From positions 930,001 through 994,000 of the forward strand of contig CANTUQ010000077.1 in NCBI GenBank assembly GCA_947683425.1: a stretch of 64,000 nucleotides of DNA. Direction: 5' to 3'. The notes beneath the pieces were generated by a model. It was not told the DNA's origin. It did no database searches and saw only the letters and a program-made list of their open reading frames with translations. The stretch is from Excoecaria cochinchinensis (taxonomy: Eukaryota; Streptophyta; Magnoliopsida; Malpighiales; Euphorbiaceae). The translations under genes were made by a program, and so were the position numbers. Shown in pieces: positions 11,211 to 21,413 of this stretch (positions within the stretch are counted from its first letter, which is position 1; the number at the start of each line of letters is the position of its first letter).

Positions 11211-11702
11211 AAAATTATAAGAATGGAACAAATATAAATGTTAGGCTGCGTAAATAAAGTCGTGGATAGATACCCATGCCTATAGGGTCTCTGATGCTGC
11301 AGCTTATGTGTTTGGACCCCGTTTGGGTCCCCATGTATTTCTGGATCCCGAATTGGATCCCTATGTGTTTCTGGATCCTAGATTAGATCCCTATGTGTAA
11401 CTATACCCTCGGGTACGATTAAATGTTTGGACCAATTGTTAAGAAGACCACTTTGTCTAAAACTGTTGTTTAGATATTCTAAAAATGTGGTTTAGATATT
11501 GGTTTTAGTGGTACATGTTCATAGTGAGAATCTATTTTCCCAAACTTTGCACATTGTGAGTAAAGCATCTGGTGTCTAGGGACGGGCATCCCTCAATGAG
11601 TCACGGCTGTCCCTCACCCTTGTCTTGACTATATGGTATATTTTTCATCCCGAATCGAACTCAAACTTCACTGGAACTTTTCATAACTTATCCTATGCAT
11701 GT
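11211..11702 (+). repeat. T2-like LTR fragment left of element 1
   Basis: From gaaaattataagaatggaa on, the sequence matches 27236 onward, including the degenerate catgcctatagggtc module and a run of about 33 bp units (11310-11410) built on ggatcc...attggatcccta. It does not match T1 and so marks a junction between two LTR relatives. Element 1 was inserted at its right end (target catgt, 11698-11702). The part after about 11430 has no clear partner elsewhere in the window. Confidence 0.6.
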
Positions 11703-13756
11703 TGTAAGCACCGTGTCCCGGAGCGGTCCGGATTAGAGGTTACCCTATGATGAAATCAATGTCTGAGCCTGTATGAGGGGCTGGATTTGGAGGTTTTAGT
11801 CCCGCGTTCCATGAGAAATGAGGCTTTTTACCATTCCTGGGCAGAGGGAGAGAAAAACAGAGGTTTTTTTCGAGTCAAAGGCTTTTTGTCCTCCACAGAC
11901 GGCCAGCCCGTCTGTGAAGTCGGCCCATCGCTTTGAGTCACCGACGGCTTGTGGTATTTTCCGACGCCCGTCGAAAAGTCACCACCCCTATCAGAACGCC
12001 GCCGGGTTTCCCGGAGCACGCAACCGCTCCGACGCCCGTCGGTGGATGTGGCAAGGCCGTCGGACGAATCCTTGTGTCAGAAGGATTCTTCCGATGCCCG
12101 CCCCTATACACCGACGCCCGTCGGTCGTGTCTGGCTATAAAAGCTCCGGATTTTCACTTGAAAAGGGTTGGAAAAATTTTCAAAGGAGGAAACTCTGCCC
12201 AATTTCAAGCAAATTTTCTCTCTCTTCCAACAAAACACATTTACTAAGGAAATCTATTGAATCAAGGATCAAATCAATCAAAAGGAACTAAAAACTAATT
12301 AGTTTTCTTTAGATTTTGACTCCAAAATCGATCATTTGAGGGGTTTGAAGAAGAAATAGCTCATTTTCTTTCTTTGATCCTTCATCGTTCGCTTCTCGTA
12401 GAACGCGCGGGGCTCTAATCAACACAAGAATCTCACCCAAAGCGATTATCTGAGGGTAAATATTCCAGATTCCTTCTCTATATTATCTCATATTTATTTC
12501 TTATTTTGTGGATTTTTTGAATATGTATCTTTATTTTCTTTTATTTTGACTCTCTTATCTCCTTTTGGGATAAAACCCACTTTTGACTGTGAAAAGGGGT
12601 TTTTCTCCATTCTGTTTTTTCGGAGACAGAGGTGACCGACGGGTCATCTTTATTACCGATGCCCGTCGGTCACCCACCTACAGACGCCCCTCCTTGAGTG
12701 ACAAACGGACATCTCGGTTACCTTAACCGATGCCCGTCGGTCAGCTAAGGAAGGCCGTCGGTGGGTTCTGTCTCCATCCTTTTAAATCATTTTTCATCTC
12801 TTCCAAGTTCTTTTTGATTTCTTACGTGTTAATTTTATGTATATTAACATCTCTTGACTTTCTATGAGTGTATATTGATTCTCTTGGATAATCTCGAGCT
12901 TGAGCGGCCGTCTACCATATTCGGAGGATTTCGTCCGGTTTAGTTCCCTAATCCTCTTGGCTATTTTCTTCATTTTGTTATTTATTGATTATTTTATGTA
13001 TACGGATGTACTCCTTTCATATCCCGTTGATGTACAAAAATGACTCAATGTTTTATATTAAATAAAATGAGGTTTACACAAAAGCCAGGGTCCAATGCCC
13101 TATTTTTATCCAACAAAGATCATCACAAATAAAAATCCCCAATTTTAATAACGATGCATGTGAGGACCAAAGTCCTCAAAATAAGCAATGCCCCGATTTA
13201 TGCATGATCCGCATATTTACGAAAGGGAGTTGTATTCCGCTCCTTGTATTATTGTAACCTATTGCTTTCGTTATCTATTTGATCATTTATCGCTTTCAAG
13301 ATGTGAATAAGTGTGCCTTTTAATCAATTGCATAGTGTGGAGAGAGAGCGAATTAATGATATTAAAATTTGATCATAAAATAATTGAGGTAGAAATAGAT
13401 GAGAAATCCCGGACCCAGCTCTGGTCTTTGGGCTCGAGAGGTTAGAGGTTATCCTCCAAAATACTTCTTGAGTCACGAGGCTTTAGCGCTAATCCTAGGC
13501 TCTTTAGGGTGAGAAGTTCACCTTCCATGACCCCTCTGGCTGGCCCAAAATGGATACCAAGCGCAGTCTTAGGCTCTCCGAGGCGAGAGTAACTTTCCCA
13601 ATGTTCTATTGGGTGGCGACTCCATGAAACCTCCTTGTTGCCCAACATAGACGCACTTGCGATTTATCGTAAGCTGTCAACGGACCCACAAATGCCCCGA
13701 TCGCTCACGTGCGGGCGGTCCCCAAGGGCGGCGCATGGGATCCGGCGCGCGTCACA
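11703..13756 (+). repeat. Element 1 5' LTR
   Basis: TG...CA ends; equal in length to the 3' LTR. It contains two clusters of the palindromic motif ccgacgcccgtcgg (11890-12130 and 12630-12770), a TATA box, and near its end the hairpin ccaatgttctattgg (13598-13612) followed at once by gtggcgactcc (13613-13623), a copy of the first 11 bases of the PBS. Confidence 0.95.
12136..12143 (+). promoter_or_regulatory. TATA box of the element 1 5' LTR
   Basis: tataaaag stands 12 bases after a cccgtcggt motif. The same pairing of cccgtcggt and TATA occurs in the 3' LTR (TATA at 25133) and twice inside the element (22930 and 23061). Confidence 0.7.
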
Positions 13757-13775
13757 GTGGCGACTCCGCTGGGGA
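13757..13775 (+). promoter_or_regulatory. Primer-binding site of element 1
   Basis: gtggcgactccgctgggga follows the LTR directly. It would pair with the 3' end of a tRNA ending in ...GGAGTCGCC(A). I could not assign the tRNA with certainty. The same sequence with small changes follows the LTRs of A0 and element 2. Confidence 0.8.
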
Positions 13776-14674
13776 CGTTCATGGTTCGAGATTTCGATTT
13801 GAAAATACCTCTTTTAACATTTATGATTAAAATTTAATTTATAAATTCAATTTCTCTCAAATTTGCATTTGCATATCATTAGAGCCTTAGAATACGCTAG
13901 TTTGGTCCCTCTTTTAGCTCCGGTGCGTTCCTGAAGCACCTCCTCATTTTCACTCAATTTGGGGAAGTGTTAAGGATAATCACCAGCCCAAGCCACGTAC
14001 CTTAATGGTATATCAAAATGATGACCCGATCGGTCGCTATGCTCGTGATGAGATAGACCTGTCAGCAGGGATCATGCTTGGGTAGCCTTAAAGAAACATC
14101 TCCCTTGTCCAAAGCTCATGTAATGGCTATAGTTACTTTCCACAGGTGAAATAAACCCTAATTCCATGCTTGCTGTATAGATCCTCATGTATTGGGTGAG
14201 TCCAAATGTCTCGCTTGGTAACCTAGCCAAAGGCTATCATGCCCCGGTAAGGCCATGTCGAAATTTATGGAACGTCCAAATACGTGACGATCATTGTCCA
14301 TCCGCTTGTACATTAGCATAGGAGTGTCATGCTGCCGATTTTTCGCCGCGTACCATGCGCGTTCATTGGGTCCCTCGTTGACCCTTGGGCTAATCCCACC
14401 TAGGAAAGAGACTGCATGACCACGTGTGTGGGAGAAATAAGGGTGGAAGGACTTACTTGCTTGCTTGTGCTCTGTAAGTGTTGCATATCACGATCATGCA
14501 TTATACCTGCATTTCATGCATCATGCCTAACTTTTTGTCCCTGCAGCCATCATAGATCTGCCCAGGTGGACTAGATCACCAACCAGACGACTGATCTGAG
14601 TTCCTACTCCCGAGCTGTCAGATAGAGAGGGTCTACCAGAAATCTTATCAGAAATCAGTGGTACAATATCTCAG
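13776..14674 (+). other. Element 1 gag leader, noncoding
   Basis: About 900 bp without a supported gene. It is alignable in blocks to the leaders of element 2 and A0, including ggggaagtgttaaggataat and tgctcgtgatgaga. Conservation of a noncoding leader across otherwise divergent elements suggests packaging or dimerisation signals, which is inference. Confidence 0.7.
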
Positions 14675-16264
14675 ATGGCAAACTCGCCTAGGGGGCAAGA
14701 CGCCACCAGGGCCATGATTGCGGAAGAAGTGGGCCGTCGTTTTGAGGAATTCGAGGGTAGGATGATGAATATGTTGACCGCCTTGGCACAGCAGAATGCT
14801 CCGCATAATCCTCCTCCTCCTCCTCCTCCTCTAGTGAGACAGAATGAGCCTGAGGAAGAAAGGGTTGAAAGACGAGAAGAACCTATTCGGCCACCTCCAG
14901 TAGAGTTAAGGTTAGTAGCCTCGGGAGAGCAGAGAAGAAGGCCTGTGCTGAGAATTGATGACGATAGAGATATCGAAGATGATAGGATGAGCCTCGCATC
15001 TGAGAAGGGGAAGGCGCCTCAAGCTGACGACTTTATTTTAAAGAAAATGGAAGAGAGGTTCGAAGCTATGGCCCGTATGATAGGCAGAGCCCATGGGATG
15101 AATCCGGAGGATAAGGAGTTGGACGGAGAGGACCCGATCCCTTATAACTTCAAAATGTCGGATGTGCCGAAGTTTGATGGTACTTCTGACCCGATCGCAC
15201 ATGTGAAACAGTATTCGCTGGTCATGAAGGGGACCACGTTGTCCAAAAAGCAGAAAGTAGAATACTTTTGTCTGAGTCTGACCTCTCATACCATTGACTG
15301 GTATCATGGCCTTGACCGCCGCACTAAAGAAGATTGGGATCTGCTCACTGAAGAGTTTTTGAAGCAGTATGACTGTAACACCAGAATGGAGGTGACTCTA
15401 AAAGATCTTGAGCTACTCCAACAGAAGACCGGGGAATCTTTCCATGATTATCTCACCTGATGGCAGAACCGAGTAATGGAGATGCACCGAAAGCCGGACA
15501 CCCAGGATCAGATTCGTTTATTTATCAAGAACGCAAGCCCGTACTTGAAAGAGGGGTTGAAGATGAAGGGGTTGAAGGACTGGGAATCCCTCAAAGATAT
15601 AGCCATCGAAGCAGAAGGAGAATTCTTGGCTCGAAAAGCTAGCAATGACAATTTCGCCAAAAGGGCTAACCCCGGTCAAGGAACCAACAGGCCGGCAGGT
15701 CCCAGTAACAGCACTAAAAGAACGGGTGAAGTGTCTGCTACTGAGGCAACCACCCAGAGGAAGTTTTCGAACTTGGGGAGACCATTATCCTGGGTCTTGA
15801 GGAGGTTAATAAAGGAGGGAAAATTGCACCCTCTGGCTCCTAGGCCAGCCTTGACGCAAGGGAAACCTGGACACAAAGATAATGAATTCTGTGCATTTCA
15901 CCAGCACTCAGGCCATATCACAGATAAATGCAAAGCGCTCCAACACTCTATCCAAGACTTGATTGATAGCAAGCAGATTTCTGACCCTGAAAAGAGGGAA
16001 ACGGAGAAGAAGCCCGGTTATAATGCCGTACCACCACCCGTGTTTATAATCAGCTCTAGCCTGCCAGAGTGGTACGTGCTACAGGATCTATATGGGAGCG
16101 AGAGTTTTGCTGCTGGTTATCCCGAGGATAGAGAGGAGAAGGTAGTTGTCGCGACTCTTGATTGCTGGTCTAGCAGTGAAAGCGGTGGAGAAGCCGAGGA
16201 TGAGGAAGGAATGAACCTTGATTTGTGGGGCTCCGATGGAGGCAAAGGAGAGATAGGGCTGTAA
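14675..16264 (+). pseudogene. gag: Element 1 gag, one in-frame stop
   Basis: Capsid/nucleocapsid precursor of a Tat element. The frame opens at 14675 and runs through a proline-rich stretch (about residues 50-57), an acidic/arginine-rich linker, and the retrotransposon gag domain, with DVPKFDGTSDPIAHVKQY near residue 165. A TGA at 15458-15460 interrupts it; the same frame then continues to TAA at 16262-16264. The second part contains a zinc-finger-like C-x2-H-x4-GH-x4-C motif (CAFHQHSGHITDKC, near 15890). Element 2 reads through the stop position with an arginine codon, so a CGA-to-TGA change is the simple explanation. The last 40 bases overlap the protease frame, which lies in another frame, so a frameshift or re-initiation step would be needed to make Pol. 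Confidence 0.9.
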
Positions 16265-17976
16265 CGAGGAGTGGAAGAGTGATCCCCGAGATTACGAGGC
16301 TACCTGAGCCAGTGCAGCCATATGCAGAGAAAGAGCTAGAGGAGAATCAGATTGTCAGACAGTTGAAGAAAACTGCAGCTCAAATATCCATCTGGGATCT
16401 GTTGAGGCAATCCCCCTCTCATAGGCAGAAAGTGGTGGAAGCTTTGGTTGAGGCCACAGTCGCCACCATGATTTCCCCGTCAGAGCTTTTGGGTTTAATT
16501 AAGGGAGGATCTGAGGAGAGATTGGTCTTTTCTGACGCCGACCTACCTGTTGAAGGCTGCAACCACAACCGACCCTTGTATATCAAGGCACAAATTAACG
16601 ACAAGCACACTACTTGCGTTATGGTAGATGATGGGTCTTCCATCAATGTGTGCCCCCTGATAGCTCTGCAGGCTTTTGGTTTAAACGAGGATATGCTCAG
16701 CAGATCGGATCTGACTATCACAGCCTATGACAACTCGAGGAGGCAAGCCTCAGGAACCTTTAAGACCCTGGTCAAGACAGGACCTATTGAAGTGGAGGTT
16801 GAATTTGTAGTTCTGCCCATACCTGCTAACTTCTCAGCTTTGCTTGGGAGACCCTGGTTTCATAAATTAGGGGGAGTGCCATCCACACTGCATCAGATGA
16901 TAAAGTTCCCACACGAAGGGGAGGTGGTGACTATCAAAGTGGCCAGGGAGAACCAGGTCTCAGCGCTGGAAATAGCCAATCAGCCATTTAGCGGCTTCCA
17001 CGTGTCCATGATAAGGGAAGAGTATGGGTCAGTGGATAGCCCAGCTATGGTTAATATGATGAAGAAGATGCATTATCTCCCCGGGGCTGGCTTGGACAGA
17101 AACTCTCAGGGTTTGCAAACAGCGGTCACCACTCGAGGGCAAAAGAGCCGGAAAGGCCTGGGGTATAGAGGTGGCTTCGGCAAGAAGAAGATAACGGATA
17201 AGATCCCCCACATAATAGAGAGCTTCGTACCAGCATCCTCAGTTTGTGCTTACATTGGAGAAGACGAGCCGCATTGGGTAGAGGGAAGGATTGTCCCTGG
17301 CTTTGAGATCTTTAACGATGTGTATGACTGGCATGTCGGGTTTGTCAAGACTGTCGAAGACTTCTGGGATGAGGAAGTTATGACTCAGGGTATCACTTGG
17401 GACAGATGCGAGCTTGAGGAGGTCGTTACCGAGAAGATGATAGCTGCCAGGTTGAAAGGGAAAGGGAAGATAGCAGAATTAGAGCTGAAAATAGAGAATT
17501 TGAAGTTTTCCTCCGACGAGCTTGAGGGGCCTCTGCTGAATCAGGAAGCCAGTGAACAAGCTGCAACGGCATCGACCTCTGGAGTAGCAGAAGAAGATTC
17601 TAGTTTGGATTGTCTTTTTATTCCCGAACTCTTTTATGATGTAAATGATAACTATAATATTATTAATAAGACAAACGATTTCTCTTATTTGTGCGATGTT
17701 TCTAATGGTTTCGACATGCATGAACATGATCATATTCCATCAATTTTTGACATTGACTCCACTGGTACAACGCCTTTTAATCTTGGAACCTCAGAAAATC
17801 CGAGAGAAGTTCTAATAGCATCAAACATAACTCCTGAGGAGAGAAAACATTTTGAGAGAATAATAAGAAAACATGAAAAAGTCTTTTCCTGGACCTATGA
17901 GGACATGCCAAGAATTAACCGAGACATGGCGGAACATGCCATCCCAACTTATCCAGATTGCAAGCCTGTGAAATAG
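16225..17976 (+). pseudogene. pol: Element 1 protease region with G-patch-like motif
   Basis: First open part of pol (583 codons). A retropepsin-type active site VDDGSS lies at about residues 134-139, followed by FSALLGRPWFHKLG near 210-220, which is typical for aspartic proteases of gypsy elements. Downstream, about residues 283-312, a glycine-rich G-patch-like stretch (YLPGAGL...GLGYRG) is present. The C-terminal part is an acidic linker leading into the pre-RT motif RKHEKVFSWTYEDMP. The frame ends at TAG 17974-17976, but the same frame carries straight on with reverse transcriptase from 17977, so the stop is a disabling mutation (CAG to TAG is the likely change). The start codon used in life is unknown; 16225 is the first ATG in this frame. 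Confidence 0.88.
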
Positions 17977-19446
17977 AAGTTGAGAAGGCTGAGGCCAGAA
18001 TGGGCTGACAAGGTCAAAGAGGAGATTCGGCAGCAGATAGAAGCCAAGTTTCTCGTTGAGGTGCAGTATCCTACATGGCTGGCAAATGTGGTCCCTGTAG
18101 TAAAGAAGAACGGAAAGGTCAGGGTGTGCGTGGATTATCGAGATCTGAATAAGGCCTGCCCTAAAGATGATTTTCCATTACCCCATATCGATGTGTTAAT
18201 AGAGAGCGCCGCCAATTGCGCGATGTATAGCTTTGGAGATGGATATGTGGGGTACAACCAAATCCTGAACAAGATAGCTGATCGGGTCAAAACCGCCTTT
18301 ATCACAGAATGGGGAACCTATGCCTACCGAGTCATGCCTTTCGGCCTAAAGAACGCAGGGGCCACATACCAGAGAATAGCGACCAAGATCTTAAGTGACC
18401 TGATTCATAAGGAAGTAGAGGTATATGTCGATGACATGATGGTCAAGTCGGCCACCCGAGAGGGACACTTTGAAGCTCTAGAGAAGTTCTTCACCAGGAT
18501 CGACAAGTATAATCTGCGACTTAACCCCAAGAAGTGCATTTTCGAAGTGACTTCAGGAAAGCTATTGGGACATGTCGTCAGCCAGAGGGGAATAGAAATT
18601 GACCCGGACAAGGTGAAAGCCATCAGAGAGATGCCCGTGCCGCAAAAGGAAAAGGATGTAAGAAGTTTCCTGGGCAAGCTGCAGTATGTCAGTCAATTCA
18701 TTGCCAAGCTCACTTCAATATGCGAGCCCATTTTTAAGCTGCTTAGAAAGAATCAGCCCGTGGTCTGGAATGAAGATTGCCAGAAAGCTTTTGATAGCAT
18801 CAGGGAATACCTGTTGAATCCGCCAGTGCTAAGGCCGCCGCAGCCAATTAAACCACTTATCCTGTATCTGGCAGTAGAGGACAGTTCAGTGGGCGCCATG
18901 ATGGCTCAAGAAGATGAATTTGGGGTGGAGTTTGCAATTTATTACCTTAGCAAGAAATTTTTGGCTTATGAGATAAAATATGCTGAAGTAGAGAAGATCT
19001 GCCTTGCAGTAATTTGGGCGTCAAAGAAACTGAGGCATTACTTCCACTCGTTCAAGGTTCAAGCAGTGGCCAAGCAAAATCCGTTAAAATATTTGCAGGA
19101 AGCACCGTCTTTGCTTGGAAAGATGGTGAGGTGGCTGCTCTTGCTACAGGAGTTCGATGTGCAATACATCACTCGCAAAACTATTAAGGGGCGGGCCGTA
19201 GCAGAATTTCTTGCTGAGCACCCTATTCAAGGAGACACTCCCGAGTTCACCTTTCCTGATGAGAGCATAGCTGCAATTTCTGTTCAGGGGTGGCAGTTGC
19301 ACTTCAACGGGGTGGTAAATAACAGAGGAGCCGGAGTTGGAATCATTTTGACAACCCCAGATAATGAAAAACTTCCCCTTGCTAAGAAGCTGAGATACAA
19401 AGCAACCAACAATGAGCCGAATACGAAGCATGCACCTTCGGGCTAG
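17977..19446 (+). pseudogene. pol: Element 1 reverse transcriptase and RNase H
   Basis: Continues the protease frame. Recognisable are VCVDYRDLNKACPKDDFPLP near residue 52, a catalytic Asp in FGDGYVGYNQI (a glycine replaces the usual hydrophobic residue before it), MPFGLKNAGATYQR (about 119-132) and the YVDD box (about 149-152). The connection domain FLGKLQYVSQF leads to a first RNase H (YYLSKKF...KICLAVIWASKKLRHYF). A second, archaeal-type RNase H begins at WQLHFNG (about 437). In this domain the first catalytic aspartate is replaced by asparagine. The frame is lost around 19413, where one base appears to be missing, and a TAG follows at 19444-19446. Confidence 0.9.
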
Positions 19447-21023
19447 AAGCTTTAGCGGCATTGGGGGTAAAGAACATAGAAGTCTTCGGTGACTCATCCT
19501 TGGTGATTAACCAGATCCGAGGTGAGTGGGCTGTAAAAGAAGAACGACTGGTCCCCTACGTTGAATATTTGAAAGAGATGTGTGGGCAGTTTGAGACTTG
19601 CACCTTCCACTTTGTGCCGAGAGATGAAAACCGCCTGGCTGATGCGTTGGCGACCTTAGTGTCGATGTGGGATAACCCTGAAGGAGTGGCTATGAAGCCA
19701 GTGCTGATCTCGAGCTCTAATAAACCCAGTTTTGAAACCGAGCCTGTAATGGAAGTAGAAATGTCAGATGGGAAACCATGGTACTTCGACATCATGAACT
19801 ACTTGGAAAACAACAAATTTCCAGAAGAAGCCACTGAGAAAGACCAGAGAATGATCCGTAAGCTATCTACTCAGTTCATATCCTTAGAAGGGGTGTTGTA
19901 CAAGAGGCAGTCGGATGGGATTCAGCTCAGGTACTTGAATGAAAAAGAAGCCCGCAAGGTGATGGAGGAAACCCATGCAGGTGTCTGTGGGGCCCACATG
20001 AACGGTTTGACCTTGGCTAAGAAAATCATGAGACAAGGCTTTTATTGGCTTACAATAGACAATGACTGCTCGAGATACGTCAAACAATGCCAGTTGTGCC
20101 AACAATACGCGGACTTGAGACACCTGCTAGTATCAGAGCTACATAACTTGACATCACCTTGGCCGTTTGCTGCTTGGGGGATAGATATCATCGGAGAAAT
20201 TCGCCCTACGGCGTCCAATGGGCACCGATACATCATAGTCGCAATTGACTATTTTACCAAATGGGTAGAGGCGGAATCCTTCAAGAAGATTGACGCGAGG
20301 GATATGGCCAAGTTCATAGAGAGGAATCTGATCTGCAGATATGGTCTTCCTCATCACATAGTGTCCGACAATGGGGTGCAGTTCATGGGAGAAACCAGGA
20401 AGCTCCTCGAGAAGTATGGTGTCAAGCATCATAAATCCTCCCCCTACCGACCACAAGCGAATGGAGCAGTAGAAGCTGCCAATAAGAATATGAAGAAGAT
20501 CCTATCCAAAATGGTCCAAACCTACAAAGACTGGGCTGAAAAGTTACCCTTCGCCCTGTGGGGATATAGAACAACGGTGAGGACGTCTACAGGTGCTACA
20601 CCATTTTCCCTGGTATACGGAACAGAAGCAGTGTTGCCAGTAGAGATAGAGCTTAAATCACTGAGGGTGGTCATGGAAGCCCAAATCCCAGAGGCTGAAT
20701 GGGCGCAGCAGAGGCTACAACACTTGAATTTACTGGATGAGAGTAGGTTGAAAGCCTATTATCATAATCAGATTTACCAAAAGAGATTGGCAAGAACTTT
20801 CGGAAAGAAGGTGAGAAAGCATCCGGTGAAAGAAGGGGACTTGGTGTTCAAATAGATGAGGCCAGGCATACCAGACATTAGAGGGAAATTCAGACCTACC
20901 TGGGAAGGGCCGTATATCCTTAAGAAGCTGCTGTCCAAAGGAGCTGCAATCTTGTCGGATAGTGATGGGAACGAATTCAAAGAGCCGATCAACGTCGACA
21001 GACTCAAGAGGTTACTTGGCTAA
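19414..21023 (+). pseudogene. pol: Element 1 second RNase H (end) and integrase
   Basis: After the one-base loss the polyprotein continues in another frame. VFGDSSLVINQIRGEW completes the archaeal-type RNase H. The integrase zinc domain is visible as H-x-H (HAGVCGAH) and CQLC. The catalytic core has D in WGIDIIGEI, D in SDNGVQF and E in NGAVEAANK, with DD35E-like spacing, so all three acidic residues are intact. A TAG at 20853-20855 interrupts the C-terminal domain, which continues in the same frame (RPTWEGPYIL...NVDRLKRLLG) to the natural TAA at 21021-21023. No chromodomain is seen. Confidence 0.9.
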
Positions 21024-21413
21024 AGACCCAAAAATAAAAAGAAGAGAATAAAATGCCCTGCAAATCGAAAACCGAAAAAAGGCGGCTGTGCTAAAATTTG
21101 GCGCCTCGACAGGGTGAAAATCGAAAAAAGGCATCCTGTGCAAAAATTAGAGACATGAGAGAAAATGTCCGATCGTGAAAACCCGAGAGGGCCGATTGGT
21201 AACAGGAGTTGATGCTGGTAAAACTTGGTTTCATGTATTAACAGTGCGAAAACAGCTGAGTAAATGCCAAAACTGATCATGTATGCCGAAATTATATGAA
21301 AATGTACACAGATTCGTGAAATAGGATGAATATTATTCTTTTCATTTTTGTCATTTCTCAGTTCTGCAGTAAAAAGAAAAGTGGTACCAAAAGAAATACA
21401 TATGAAGCCTAAG
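21024..21413 (+). other. Element 1 spacer after pol
   Basis: No gene. Contains two copies of a motif around aaaaaaggc.....tgtgc (21073-21145) and the landmark aaaacccgagagggccgat (about 21178), which is also present in elements 2, 3 and B0. Confidence 0.6.

Noticed and set aside
11818..12291. 157-codon open frame present in both LTRs of element 1
   Set aside because: Its presence in both copies follows from LTR identity. It crosses the TATA box and palindromes, several overlapping frames are also open, and no domain is recognisable.
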